Source: Chryseobacterium gleum (GTDB lineage: Bacteria > Bacteroidota > Bacteroidia > Flavobacteriales_D > Crocinitomicaceae). Taken from it: a stretch of 36,950 bases of DNA. Both the position numbers and the translations under genes were made by a program. Shown piece after piece: positions 19,201 to 26,060 of this stretch. Every line of letters starts with the position of its first letter. Position 1 is the first letter of the stretch. The stretch lies in NCBI GenBank assembly GCA_943326315.2, contig CALPSU020000002.1, positions 1 through 36,950 on the forward strand, given 5' to 3'. The notes under the pieces are model-generated. The model searched no databases. It was not told the DNA's origin and saw only the letters and a program-made list of their open reading frames with translations.

Positions 19201-22200
19201 TTCCCAATAACTCCTGTTGGTAAGCCCGAGAAGGTTGCACCTGTTGCACCTATTGTAGCATATGTAATATTTGTTATAGGTGAAGTTAAACAAACCGTTT
19301 GAGCGTTGGTTCCTACTGCAGATGTTAAGGCAATTGAAGTACTTGAATTCACTATAACTGTAGAGGATTGAACTGGAGATAAATCATATCTACAAGCTCC
19401 AATTTTAATTGCATTCACAACCAAAACTACATTGGAGGTTGCATTAGCTTTTGTAATTGCTAACAATCCTAGAGCATCTGTTAAAGTTGTTTGTTCAGCT
19501 CCGCCATCAATTGTATAGATTAAATAGCAAGGTAAAGCAGCACTTAAATCGTCAATAACCGAAACATTAAAAGTAGCAGTTTGACCAGAACAAATAGGAG
19601 TAACGGGAGTAATTGTTACTGTAAAAACTGGAATATAGGGAATTCCTTCAAATGCTCCCATCCATGGACAAGTTGGACGAATTAATAATGTAGAATAATC
19701 ATCCGGAACAGTCGCTTGTAAATTATCACCTGTACTTTGAACATTATTTTTATTGTAATTTGTTACATGTCCAGTCGCATCAATCGTAATTGTTCCAGTT
19801 TTACAATTTGCAGCCTGACTAGAAGCACCTTGAAAAGCCGCTAATGTTGTTTTATTTACTGCATTCCAATTTGATAATACAGCTCCGGAAGACCCACTTG
19901 CTTCCATCCAGTTGTAATCAAATGTTCCTGAAGGTGCACCTGAATATCTAACAGCAATATGACTTGCAGTTCCACCAGAATTTGTTCTATTATTTTGGAA
20001 AACATTATTTCTAACATTTGGTGTACCTGTACTCCCCAAAAATGCAAAAGCATTTGAATTATTTGTTCCAGTTGTAGCCGTTCCAAATAATTTAACTGTA
20101 TTGTGATATATATTAACCGCTTTTGTTGAATTTGAATTATCCATTATCCCACGGAATGTTGGAGAGTTAATTCCATTATCTAATAATACTATATTATTAT
20201 ATACATTTGCTTGATTAGTTGAACTTATAAGAATCCCAACTAACCAAGCGCTTGAGCTACTTGATACAACACTCATTCTTTGAATTAAGTTTTTCTGTAT
20301 TGTTGCATTTCCATTTCCAGTTAAATATGCCCCTGAACAAACACCTGCACCTGATAAACTAATGTCTTGAATACTATTTTCTGAAAATAAAACAGGAGTA
20401 CTGAAGGTAATAGAAGGGTTACTGTAAAAACCTGAAAATGCACCTTGACTTGTATTAGTTGAAGCAGTTGTAATATTTTGTATTGTATTACCCGTTATTT
20501 TAATAACATTGGCTGCCCCAAATCCTAAACCAATACTTTTTAAAGAAAATGCTAAAATAGAACCTCCTGAAGCACTTGATACACCAGAAAAATTTTGAAT
20601 AGTATTACCGGATGCTGTAACAGAACCAGAAGCAATCATAATTCCATAGGCAAGACCTGCATTTTGAATCGTTACAGTATTTATTGTATTTCCTGTAATC
20701 TTTGCTACTGAAGTTAAAGAAGAACCTGGATCAAAGAATACACCTGCAAAAGCACCACTTATTGTTGAAGTGTTAGTGCTGTTTGAAGTAATTGTATTAA
20801 TCGTATTTGATAAGATTTGAATATCAGCTGTAGCAGAAGGAGAAGTACCTTCATCAATATGTATTGGACGAATACCTCCTGCTGTTCCCGACGAAGAAAG
20901 AGTTAAATTATGAATGTTATTATTTTGAATTAAAACCCCTCCTTCACGTTCATAATGAATACCATTCAATAAACCATTTCCTGAAGCAGTAATTGCATAG
21001 ATTTCATTATCATGAATATTAGGTACACCAGACATAGTAGATCCTGTTTTCACTCCAATCCCAGTAAATGAACCTGCACCATAACTTAGCGTACCAGCAG
21101 TTTTACAATTTGTTAATGTATTCGAATAAACAGAAATAACGGATGTTGAAGAAAAATCAGAATAATCACCTATTTCAATTAAAAGTAAACTTGAATAGGT
21201 ATCCGTTCCTAGTTGCGTAAAATTTTGAATACTATTATTATGAATACTATAATTTGTTGCACTTACCGATCCTCCAGACATTGCCCCAATAGCAGAAGCA
21301 TAATCGAAAGTATTAAAAGACATATTATCTATATCTGTTGCATTTCCAAATGTATTGTTATAAATCTGGTGGCTGCCATATCCATTTACATAAACAAGCC
21401 ATTGGGAAGTTGTACCTCCTGAAGTAATTGTTTTGATATCAAAATTTTGAAAAACATTATCATTTATTATTGCATCATAATCTGTTTCCCAATTTATAAC
21501 CTTGTAATGAATCCCTAATGCAGTTCCTTGTAATTTAATATTAGCGGCAAGTGTTCCAAACGTATTATTATTAATTGCAGCAGCGCCAACATTATAAATA
21601 TGGATAGCCATAAACTCAGGTGAATTTGTACCTGATGCTAGGGTATGAGTCATATTTATTCCTGCAAATTTATTATAAGCAATAGAACTTGTAGTACTTG
21701 TGCTGTAATAATATATTAGTTTTGTATTAGGTGATTGCCCTGCTAAAGCTCCAGTTATACTTATATCACTTGCGACAGTTTGACTGCCAAAAACATTTCC
21801 TTTTCCAACAGATCCAATAATATATCTAGCTGATCCTTTAGCGGATATACAAGTAAAAGGACTACTTACATGCGCATCAATCTGAAAATTTGAAAATACA
21901 TTTTGCTCTATAGTTATTAATCCGTCAGACGTAGATTCAATACAACTCAATCCCTGACTAGTTGCTGTTGAACTTGACAAAGACAAAGTAAATTTTGTTC
22001 CACCAGCAGAAGCAGCCGTACCTCCAAAATAATTTCCATTTACATTTGCACCATCACTACTAAGTCCTAATTCAAGAAAAACAATATCATTATAATAATC
22101 TGTTGAAATTGAAATTGAGCTAGTTTGATAAAATGAATTTCCAGTAATTACCCAGTTTCCATTGGTAGCACCTCCACTACCATATAATCTCACCCAACTA

Positions 22201-22967
22201 TCTCTACCTAAATCATAAAAATGATTTCCACTTAATGTCGTACCGGAATTATTTGTTATTGCGCTTGAACTTGAATATAATCCATATCCCGGAGTTCCGC
22301 CTGATGATTTTGTAATATCATTGTATCTTATAATATTTCCAGAATTGATTCCTGATGCAAAATCACCAATATTAATTACTTGACCTAAAGTTGGAGATGC
22401 AGGAAAAACGGCTGAAGTATAAGAAGAGCCTTTAAAAGTAGTGTACTGAATTATGTTATTTGTTGCACCAGTACTTAGCGTTAATGCATTTGCCCATTGA
22501 CCTGTATTTGGATTATCGATAATTAAACTATTAACCGCTCCATTACCATTTAATCGACCATCAATAGTAACATTATCAGCTCCTTTTAACTCAACTAAAG
22601 CATCATTCAAATTTAAAGAAATTGTCCTTGTTCCTCCTGTTGGATAAATCGAAACTGAAGTATAGTTTGCAGCACCTGTTCCACTTGAATTTAAAGTTGC
22701 AGAAGCAGTCTCGGTAGAGTTAGCATTGATTTGTAAAACAACAGCACCGGTCAAAGTACCATTGTTAATTGCAGTAAAAGCTGCTTTCAAAGTGGTATAA
22801 GTTTGGCCTGTACCAACTGTAGATTGAGAATAGATATTCCCAAAAGAAAATATACAAAGCAAAACCAAAAAAAATGGCTTTAATAGCAAAGTTAATTTCA
22901 TCGAATAGATTGATTTTATGAAAGTGGAAAGAATTAAATCGGATGGACTATAGTATGTTTTTTTCAT
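10209..22967 (-). CDS. Very large multidomain surface protein: beta-helix, P-domain, 23 He_PIG-like repeats, PKD, type B T9SS CTD
   Basis: Up to 4,252 aa. In order: signal peptide (MKLTLLLKPFFLVLLCIFSFGNIYSQ, from residue 23); a right-handed beta-helix region full of GN-x-I-x-N turns (about 45-1105); an Ig-like domain; one 89-residue repeat (about 1206-1302); a proprotein-convertase P/Homo-B domain (about 1326-1487: LNVSHPNDQDL, GTWSIRI, GTIDSWTLNF); two Big_2-like Ig domains (about 1540-1700); 11 repeats; two Cys-rich Ig-like domains (about 2686-2856); 11 more repeats (to about 3836); three Ig-like domains; PKD (WDFGDGS, about 4070-4155); and the gliding-motility-associated CTD (VPNSFTPDG, FNRWGDVIF, NEGWNG). 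Repeats follow ITLTS...GTD-QT-C-NT-ITYSTTGATGATFSGLPAGV...TISGTP...YTVTLTGGCG. The ATG at 22967 gives 22 residues ahead of the signal peptide; the ATG at 22901 is a plausible true start. Predicted adhesin or structural fibre; no protease or glycosidase domain is visible. Confidence 0.9.
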   Translation of the reverse strand: MKKTYYSPSDLILSTFIKSIYSMKLTLLLKPFFLVLLCIFSFGNIYSQSTVGTGQTYTTLKAAFTAINNGTLTGAVVLQINANSTETASATLNSSGTGAANYTSVSIYPTGGTRTISLNLNDALVELKGADNVTIDGRLNGNGAVNSLIIDNPNTGQWANALTLSTGATNNIIQYTTFKGSSYTSAVFPASPTLGQVINIGDFASGINSGNIIRYNDITKSSGGTPGYGLYSSSSAITNNSGTTLSGNHFYDLGRDSWVRLYGSGGATNGNWVITGNSFYQTSSISISTDYYNDIVFLELGLSSDGANVNGNYFGGTAASAGGTKFTLSLSSSTATSQGLSCIESTSDGLITIEQNVFSNFQIDAHVSSPFTCISAKGSARYIIGSVGKGNVFGSQTVASDISITGALAGQSPNTKLIYYYSTSTTSSIAYNKFAGINMTHTLASGTNSPEFMAIHIYNVGAAAINNNTFGTLAANIKLQGTALGIHYKVINWETDYDAIINDNVFQNFDIKTITSGGTTSQWLVYVNGYGSHQIYNNTFGNATDIDNMSFNTFDYASAIGAMSGGSVSATNYSIHNNSIQNFTQLGTDTYSSLLLIEIGDYSDFSSTSVISVYSNTLTNCKTAGTLSYGAGSFTGIGVKTGSTMSGVPNIHDNEIYAITASGNGLLNGIHYEREGGVLIQNNNIHNLTLSSSGTAGGIRPIHIDEGTSPSATADIQILSNTINTITSNSTNTSTISGAFAGVFFDPGSSLTSVAKITGNTINTVTIQNAGLAYGIMIASGSVTASGNTIQNFSGVSSASGGSILAFSLKSIGLGFGAANVIKITGNTIQNITTASTNTSQGAFSGFYSNPSITFSTPVLFSENSIQDISLSGAGVCSGAYLTGNGNATIQKNLIQRMSVVSSSSSAWLVGILISSTNQANVYNNIVLLDNGINSPTFRGIMDNSNSTKAVNIYHNTVKLFGTATTGTNNSNAFAFLGSTGTPNVRNNVFQNNRTNSGGTASHIAVRYSGAPSGTFDYNWMEASGSSGAVLSNWNAVNKTTLAAFQGASSQAANCKTGTITIDATGHVTNYNKNNVQSTGDNLQATVPDDYSTLLIRPTCPWMGAFEGIPYIPVFTVTITPVTPICSGQTATFNVSVIDDLSAALPCYLIYTIDGGAEQTTLTDALGLLAITKANATSNVVLVVNAIKIGACRYDLSPVQSSTVIVNSSTSIALTSAVGTNAQTVCLTSPITNITYATIGATGATFSGLPTGVIGNWAANVITISGTPTSTLPVIYKYTVTLSGGCTALTALGTINVMPQTTSNIASVTPFCLGGNVTLSASVNAPVTINSAFLNTSTTAIPDNLVGAGWNGSTGTYATSNLTVSGLQTGWSLSSLVLNVSHPNDQDLIAYLFNPCNQSIQLLNANGSTGDNFVNTTYTSTASTLMSAGSAPFTGNFIPSGTASAFATFMTNSQACASANGTWSIRIGDSFTGNTGTIDSWTLNFNNPIATTYTWSPTADMTAGSSTLTPTLTPVAAGTTSYTFTTTNAFSCSNTSTVNVQTLPLPTVPAITGTTNVCMGATTTLANATTGGVWSSASTGVATINALTGVVTPVSAGTSLISYAVTSGGCTKTVTTTVTVYSLPIVGAITGTLSVCPASSTTLGNSTSGGVWNSASTGIASVNSSSGVVLGITNGTSLINYVVTVLGCSTTVSATVTVLPINSVSLTSAAGTDLQTICVNTPITTITYSTIGATGASVSGLPLGFTSGWNANVFTITGTPTVAGSYPYIVTLTGGCGTITTGGTINVTALNTIVLTSAGGTNNQTKCINTSITDIAYSTTGVLGATDSGLPSGVSGSWSGNVYTITGSPSVSVGSPYTYIVTLTGGCGNITATGTITVTPNNTFSLTSAAGTDNQTKCINTLITPITYSTTGAIGGSDSGLPAGVTGSWSSSVYTISGSPSVSGSFPYTITLTGGCGTVTINGTINVTPLNTITLTSLLGTDNQTKCINTPITNITYSTTGVLGATDSGLPLGVTGSWLGNIYTISGSPSVSVASPYSYTITLTGGCGNISTIGSIAVTPDNTINLSSALGTDTQTKCINTLITPITYSTTGAIGGSDSGLPAGVSGSWSGNVYTITGTPTVSGSFPYTITLTGGCGTITKTGTITVTPDKTITLTSAIGTDIQTVCVNNILTNITYSTTGATSATFGGLPSGVTGTWLADAITISGTPVVAGNYPYTITLNGGCGSLSVTGSGTIITGNTIALSSLAGTDSQTPCINTAITPITYSTTGATGANFTNIPAGLSAIWALNVITISGTPTVAGAYTYTVDLTGGCGVVSKSGTMGVILDNTITQSSLVGTEVQTKCINSAITPITYVTSGAIGATFSGLPAGVNGTWSSNIVTISGTPNVSGHFAYTVTLTGGCGNISTSGTIDVTLDNTITLTSGVSSNNPTICLASALTDITFTTTGAVTSVTISGLPAGVTYSYVGNLVTITGTPTGSGSFPYSVSMIGGCGSNTASGIITVTPTSILNFTSAFGTNAQTKCINTSITNITYTVSGATGVTDSGLPAGVTGNLSGGIYTISGTSLVSGTFNYTLTLTGGCGVVNASGSIIVTPLNTITLSSIVGSDNQAICVTDAISPITYNISGAVTSANVTGLPTGITSSLSGNTLTVSGTTSLLDGGTYTIVLIGGCSIPSVNGTITINAVPTLTITSPAAACQPAMVDLTNASVTLGSSSGSILSYWEDATCNLTPIADETAVPLSGTYYIKSTIGTCFVIEPVTVAVNDCSCPVSLAVTNPLAVCAPATVNLTSAFNQTGAETGVISYWNEIGCTTPVIGETAITTSGIYFIKTVSVTACSDVKPVTVVIKPINTITAPLVAGTNNQNLCINNPITTISYTTAHATGATFTGLPTGVTGSFGFNTVTISGTPSVAGNYSYTVTLTGGCGNIQAFGTIDVTPNNTISLSSLVGTDNTQTICVNSPLTAITYATTGATSLTATGLPLGISASLSGNVVTISGSTAIIGTHNYSLAFTGGCGTITATGTFNVKANNTIVLSSAIGTDAQTVYINTPIVNISYLTSGATGFTVSNLASGIGYVFDLPTNTLTISGTPTVAGLKMYTITMSGGCGAGVITGTIDVLPTNTFILSSITGTDSQITCVSNPITNITYTTSGYTAASFSGLPVGVTGNFTSNTITISGTPIFSGPTSYTISLTGGSGPATINGTIGVSTLNTIALTSGIGSDNPSVCINNSITDITFSTTGASGVTFSSLPSGLNSTWIGNVARIYGIPSVSGSTAYTVTLTGGCGNISAGGTINVSPDNTIVLTSLPATAAQTLCIGTPITNITYTTTGATDRVVTGLPQGLTVSALVGNSFTISGTPTQSGPFSYIISLSGGCGNPTLGGTINVTALNTIALTSALGSDNQSICVTNPAIDVTYSTTGATNAVFFGVPLGMTQNFNVVTGVITISGTPANSGLNTYSIALQGGCGLVTTGGRIDIVTVNALNITSLGGTDNQTVCMNVPISNITYSTSGATGASFSGLPAGVNGNWSNNIVTISGTPSVSSLLPYNYTVTTIGGCGSASLSGMITSTPLNTITLTSALSSNRPTPCINTSISNITYNTSGATGATFFGLPAGVIGSWSGGVVTISGAPTVSVNQNYTITLTGGCGSISELGSFNVIPNNTITLSSNVGTDAQAVCPNTQITPIVYTTTGVSAATITVLPAGLSGSWSNDTYTITGMTNSVGIFPYTVTLTGGCGIITKSGSITVNAKNTITLTSAVGSNAQTPCLSSTISNIFYNTTGATGAIFSGLPSGITGNWNANLITISGAPSIQNNFSYTISLTGGLCATLPVSGTINVNPLPVIAISTYSAEVCEGQQITLNATSNSGVPSWSNGIVNNLPFTALNPGLNSFSVSVTNSTTGCQNSSTANLNIKPKPSKPLVTSFVSYCKGENASTLGYVPVPSGGAGLTPIWYASNSNVPLGSAPSQNTTTPIFTYYSVAQKDILTGCISDTARINVLVKPSVTPMFSPEDLSVCQGKENPVMPLSTINSPIVNGTWTPVSTANPGLISTTFTPINEAGSCVVDTTITVPIHPKPVAAFIATPQEFSNISPITSFPNSSIGAEFYIWDFGDGSTDYLSINPTHIYPSDSYGKHEVILIAISDFGCKDTAIRYVFEKEELLYFVPNSFTPDGIGSNEIFQPIFGSGVSPKEYSFLIFNRWGDVIFETNDLNEGWNGKLNSSGEQAFSGSYVWKIKFLTKEDESQIIKTGNVNLLR
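11460..14400 (-). repeat. Second block of 11 tandem He_PIG-like repeats (~267 bp each)
   Basis: Coordinates are approximate. Eleven 88-91 aa repeats (numbered R12-R22 here) encode the pattern ITLTS...QT-C-N...ITYSTTGAT...SGLPAGV...TISGTP...YTVTLTGGCG. Most carry two cysteines, one near residue 16 and one near residue 73. R14 and R15 each lack one of the pair. Confidence 0.8.
14400..14910 (-). repeat. Pair of related Ig-like domains separating the two 11-repeat blocks
   Basis: Coordinates are approximate. Two adjacent domains of about 85 aa share the pattern (A/P)-x-x-x-C-x-P-A-x-V-x-LT...SYW-(E/N)...SG-(T/I)-Y-(Y/F)-IK...PVTV. They resemble each other and a domain near the C-terminus of the 2,334 aa protein (PPAVCTPDVIDLT...SGIYFIES), so the module is shared by the two giants. 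Confidence 0.65.
14910..17865 (-). repeat. First block of 11 tandem He_PIG-like repeats (~267 bp each)
   Basis: Coordinates are approximate. Repeats R1-R11 have the same pattern as the block at 11460-14400. R2-R5 form a two-repeat unit present twice. A single outlying copy (R0) lies further N-terminal, at about 19060-19350, before the P-domain. Confidence 0.8.
16520..17600 (-). repeat. 540-bp two-repeat tandem duplication (R2-R3 and R4-R5)
   Basis: Sequences at 16561 and 17101 align at an offset of exactly 540 bp, with a stretch of about 31 identical bases beginning with GTAATTGTATACGGAAAAG. The segments at 16861 and 17401 align at the same offset. In protein, R2 and R4 share GVLGATDSGLP and SPSVSV-x-SPY. 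R3 and R5 share GAIGGSDSGLPAGV and SGSFPYTITLTGGCG. The alternation A-B-A-B shows that the unit copied was a dimer. Confidence 0.8.
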
Positions 22968-23333
22968 TATATTATTTTCTAAAAAATTCAGTTCAATTGT
23001 TCAACTTAAAATAAATAGAAATAGTATCTACTTATTTTATTTTAGAAATAAAGAAAAAATAAAATTTTAATTTGAAGCTTTTGGAGAGAAATTGGTTATT
23101 TAAAACCTGCTTAATAATAAAATTTTATTACTTACTAGCTTGAATTTATAAACTTGCTATTTATTCAAATTTTGATAACAGTACAAATTAAGATAAATTG
23201 AATTGAACTAACAAGTATACTCTAAAGCATATAAATATTGATTCATGAATCTAGTCATTTGGGGTGAACGGTTGCTTTTAAAATGAACTATTCCAATTGA
23301 TAAATAATATATAAATTGAATATTTATACAAAA
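22968..23333. other. 366-nt AT-rich intergenic region between hemF and the 4,252 aa giant gene
   Basis: It must hold the 3' end of the hemF transcript and probably the promoter of the giant gene. I see no convincing open reading frame, no GC-rich terminator and no exact TAnnTTTG box at a useful distance from either possible start of the giant gene. Two perfect palindromes are present: TAATAAAATTTTATTA at 23115-23130 and GATTCATGAATC at 23240-23251. The first is pure A+T and may be chance; the second could be an operator, but nothing supports that beyond symmetry. Confidence 0.5.
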
Positions 23334-24236
23334 TTATCTCTCTAGCCAAGTAATGTCTTTTGTTAATAAATCTAAAGTCATTTTTTCTCTACTTCCATCT
23401 TCCAATTTCAAATTATATTCCCAACTTGCATTTGCTGGTAAACTCATTAAAATAGACTCTGTCCTTCCTCCTGAAAGTAATCCAAACTTAGTTCCTCTAT
23501 CGTTAACTAAGTTAAATTCAACATATCTACCTCTTCTCAAGTTTCTCCATTCAATTTCTTGATCTGAGAAAGTTTTATTTCTTCCTAACTCAGCTTGTTG
23601 ATTATAAAGTATCGTAAAGTTATCGCCTAACTCTAAAGCAAAATCTAATAACTTTTCTTTCGAGATACCAGACTCTGCTGTTTGATGATCATAAAATATT
23701 CCACCTACTCCTCTAGTTTCATTTCTATGAGGAATAAAAAAGTAATCGTCAGCCCAATTTTTAAACTTATTATAAAATTCTGGATGGTATTTATCACATA
23801 TAGATTTTAATCCTTGATGAAATAATTTTGCTTGTTCTGGAACAATATAATGAGGAGTTAAATCTATTCCACCTCCAAACCAAAAAGTTCCATCATTTAG
23901 TTCAAAATACCTTACATTCATATGGATTATTGGAACATGAGGATTATTAGGATGTAAAACAATTGAGACACCTGTAGCGAAGAATTCATCCCCCTCTAAA
24001 CCCAATTGTTTTTTCATTACATCCGAAACAGGTCCATAAACAGCTGAAAAAGCAACTCCTCCTTTTTCAATTAAATTCCCTTTTCGAATAATTTTTGTTA
24101 ATCCACCACCTCCTTCTTCGCGAACCCAATCGTCTTCTATGAATTTAGAAACTCCATCAATCTCTTCTAATCGCTTACAAATACGAGATTGAAGAGCTTT
24201 CATCTCATCGGCTATTAACTCTTTATTCATTCGCAT
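23334..24236 (-). CDS. hemF: Oxygen-dependent coproporphyrinogen-III oxidase
   Basis: Oxidatively decarboxylates coproporphyrinogen III to protoporphyrinogen IX in haem synthesis, using O2, so the organism can respire aerobically. The 300 aa length is normal. Family motifs are present: NVRYFE (about 107), GGGIDLTPHY (121-130), FFIPHRNETRGVGGIFYD (166-183), RRGRYVEFNLVNDRGTKFGL (about 235-254) and GGRTESILMSLP. Two ATGs are possible, at 24236 and, two codons later, at 24230. Both lie inside the end of the upstream LysM gene, overlapping it by 14 or 8 nt, so translation is probably coupled and hemF is likely transcribed with that gene and guaA. Confidence 0.95.
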   Translation of the reverse strand: MRMNKELIADEMKALQSRICKRLEEIDGVSKFIEDDWVREEGGGGLTKIIRKGNLIEKGGVAFSAVYGPVSDVMKKQLGLEGDEFFATGVSIVLHPNNPHVPIIHMNVRYFELNDGTFWFGGGIDLTPHYIVPEQAKLFHQGLKSICDKYHPEFYNKFKNWADDYFFIPHRNETRGVGGIFYDHQTAESGISKEKLLDFALELGDNFTILYNQQAELGRNKTFSDQEIEWRNLRRGRYVEFNLVNDRGTKFGLLSGGRTESILMSLPANASWEYNLKLEDGSREKMTLDLLTKDITWLER

Positions 24237-25977
24237 CAGCTACTTTAACAATTTCAAAATCTTGTTGTTGGAGAATGAATACATTGCTGTTTTCAAAACC
24301 ATTCCCCTTTCCTTTTTGAGTCATATTAAAATTACTCATCACTCCAAATGAAGGTTCTTTATTCAGTAAATACTTCATCCCAAAATAAAGCATAACATCA
24401 TAACCTTGAACTGACATTTTAGTCATATCAGCATTATATGTTTTTCTAAATGTTTTATTTAATGATTTAGTATTTTCATATGTATAGTTAAAATCATTAG
24501 GTGCCGAAAAATGAAACTTATATTTATTTTTATAGGCGCCATTAATGTCTTCAAAATTCTGCCATTCTTTTGTTCCAAACACCGTAAAGTCACCTGCTAC
24601 ATTTGAACTCGATGAGATTAATGCATTCATGAATTTTTTTGATGTAGCCTCGTCTGTAGATGGTATAATTAAGATAATGTCACCACCTTTTTTAATATAT
24701 GTTTTAAAATCTAATAATGTCGTTTCTATCAATTTTGGTCGTGTTCCGTTGAAAGGTAATGTTAAAAAAGATTCTCTAAAACGTTCATATAATAAAATAT
24801 CCTTTTCACTCAAAGGCTTAACCAAAATTATTTGTTCCTTTGAATTTCTTTTTAATAAATATTTTGCAGCTCCTTCAATTAAAGTAATATCAGAAGGTAT
24901 TGCTGCATATACAAATGGATTCTCTTTTAAAATCTCTGTATTAGAAGAAACTGGGCAAACAAAACGAATATTCTTTTCTCGACACCAATTTGCAACAATT
25001 TTCATTTTGTCTGGGAATAAAGGACCAATAATCATATCCATTGACAACAGCTCTGGTTTCTTTAATATCCCACTTATAGTGTTAGTATCATTCTGAGAAT
25101 CAAAAATATAAAACTTTGCATTTAACCCAATCTTTTGAAGTGAGTCAATTGCCAATTTAGCTCCCATATAAAATTCGGTGGCTAAACTTGAAACATGCTC
25201 AGAATGACCTGCTCCTTTGTCTAAGAAAAATGGTAAAAGTAAAGCTATTGAATATTCCTCTTTTGCCTTAAAATATAGTAGCGTAGAATCAATCTTTTTA
25301 AGTTCGATTAGTTTAACTTCTCTTATTTCATTTTTTTGAATTTTCTCATTTTTAACTGGAATTTTTATTACATCTCCTGGTCGAATTTTATTATTTTTTA
25401 ATCCACTAACAGCTTGAATATCTTCGACAGGAACCATAAAACGTTTTGAAATACTATACATTGTTTCGTGAGACAGAACAACATGGTCAATAATAGTATC
25501 TGAAAAAACAATTCTAGTAGATTTTACCTCATTTGATGCAATGCTTCCAGTAGGTAAAATTAATACCATGCCTATTTTCATACTCTTCTCAACCTCTGGA
25601 TTCAATTCCTTTAGTTGATCAATTGTAATATTATATTTTTTAGATATTCCATACAATGTTTCCTGTGCTTGAACTGTATGTGTTGTAGAATTAGAAGGTT
25701 TAATATTTGAAGCCGCTTCAGGATTCTTCAAGCGAACATGGAAAGGTATTATAATTTTCTGACCATCTTTAATGCCATTTTCTACTCCAGGATTTGCTAA
25801 AACTATCTCATCTACAGGAGTATTATATAAGACATGGATTCCCCACAAAGAATTTCCAGATTGAACAATATGCACAAAATATTTTTTCCCTTCAATCTCT
25901 TCAGTTATGGCGTCTTTTGGTTGAGCAAAAGAGTTCATACAAAAGAAAAGAAAGTATACAAATGTCCAGTTTTTCAT
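24223..25977 (-). CDS. Exported protein with three LysM domains and a type 1 periplasmic-binding fold
   Basis: A 584 aa exported protein with a signal peptide (MKNWTFVYFLFFCMNSFAQ). Three LysM peptidoglycan-binding domains follow (about 34-79, 99-142, 164-208). Each has the LysM hallmark of a short N-terminal strand, a helix with a (L/M)-(W/Y)-(G/S)-I core and an IIIP/LILP/IKIP end. From about 240 onward there is a type 1 periplasmic-binding fold: YSIALLLPFF, FYMGAKLAIDSL, IIGPLFPDKM, VCPVSSNT. In the phylum such proteins are annotated as LysM/amino-acid-ABC-transporter-substrate-binding-like. By fold they recall LpoA-type cell-wall regulators, but that role is inference. It follows guaA by 83 nt, which contain a GC-rich hairpin but no T-run, and overlaps hemF. 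No transporter genes are adjacent, which argues against a true ABC uptake role. Confidence 0.85.
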   Translation of the reverse strand: MKNWTFVYFLFFCMNSFAQPKDAITEEIEGKKYFVHIVQSGNSLWGIHVLYNTPVDEIVLANPGVENGIKDGQKIIIPFHVRLKNPEAASNIKPSNSTTHTVQAQETLYGISKKYNITIDQLKELNPEVEKSMKIGMVLILPTGSIASNEVKSTRIVFSDTIIDHVVLSHETMYSISKRFMVPVEDIQAVSGLKNNKIRPGDVIKIPVKNEKIQKNEIREVKLIELKKIDSTLLYFKAKEEYSIALLLPFFLDKGAGHSEHVSSLATEFYMGAKLAIDSLQKIGLNAKFYIFDSQNDTNTISGILKKPELLSMDMIIGPLFPDKMKIVANWCREKNIRFVCPVSSNTEILKENPFVYAAIPSDITLIEGAAKYLLKRNSKEQIILVKPLSEKDILLYERFRESFLTLPFNGTRPKLIETTLLDFKTYIKKGGDIILIIPSTDEATSKKFMNALISSSSNVAGDFTVFGTKEWQNFEDINGAYKNKYKFHFSAPNDFNYTYENTKSLNKTFRKTYNADMTKMSVQGYDVMLYFGMKYLLNKEPSFGVMSNFNMTQKGKGNGFENSNVFILQQQDFEIVKVADANE

Positions 25978-26015
25978 TTTTGAAGTTTTAGAATTTTGAA
26001 TAATTTATCATCGAA

Positions 26016-26046
26016 CCCTATCTTAGGGACAGGGCATTCCCTGTCC
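26016..26046. repeat. GC-rich palindromic element between guaA and the LysM gene
   Basis: GGACAGGG (26027-26034), loop CATT, CCCTGTCC (26039-26046): an 8-bp perfect stem in otherwise AT-rich DNA. It overlaps a competing smaller hairpin, CCCTA (26016-26020), loop TCT, TAGGG (26024-26028). On the minus strand it lies 14 nt after the guaA stop with no T-run, so it is not a standard terminator. A dispersed REP-like element, an mRNA-processing or stability hairpin, or a weak attenuator are possible. Confidence 0.55.
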
Positions 26047-26060
26047 ATACGAAAAATAAA

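Noticed and set aside
2861..22967. Tandem short repeats that could suggest CRISPR arrays or satellite DNA
   Set aside because: All periodicity is in frame, in units of 72-74 or about 89 codons with domain motifs; there are no short identical repeats separated by unique spacers.
23115..23130. Perfect 16-bp palindrome TAATAAAATTTTATTA as a regulator site
   Set aside because: It consists only of A and T in an AT-rich gap; such palindromes are likely by chance and nothing else supports an operator.
23329..23336. Minus-strand TAATTTTG box as promoter of the 4,252 aa giant
   Set aside because: It matches TAnnTTTG but lies over the hemF stop, more than 360 nt from the nearest possible start; chance matches are expected in AT-rich DNA.
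24545..25096. 183-codon plus-strand open frame opposite the LysM/binding-fold gene
   Set aside because: It lies antisense to a gene with clear domains, has no family motif and has no promoter; treated as chance.
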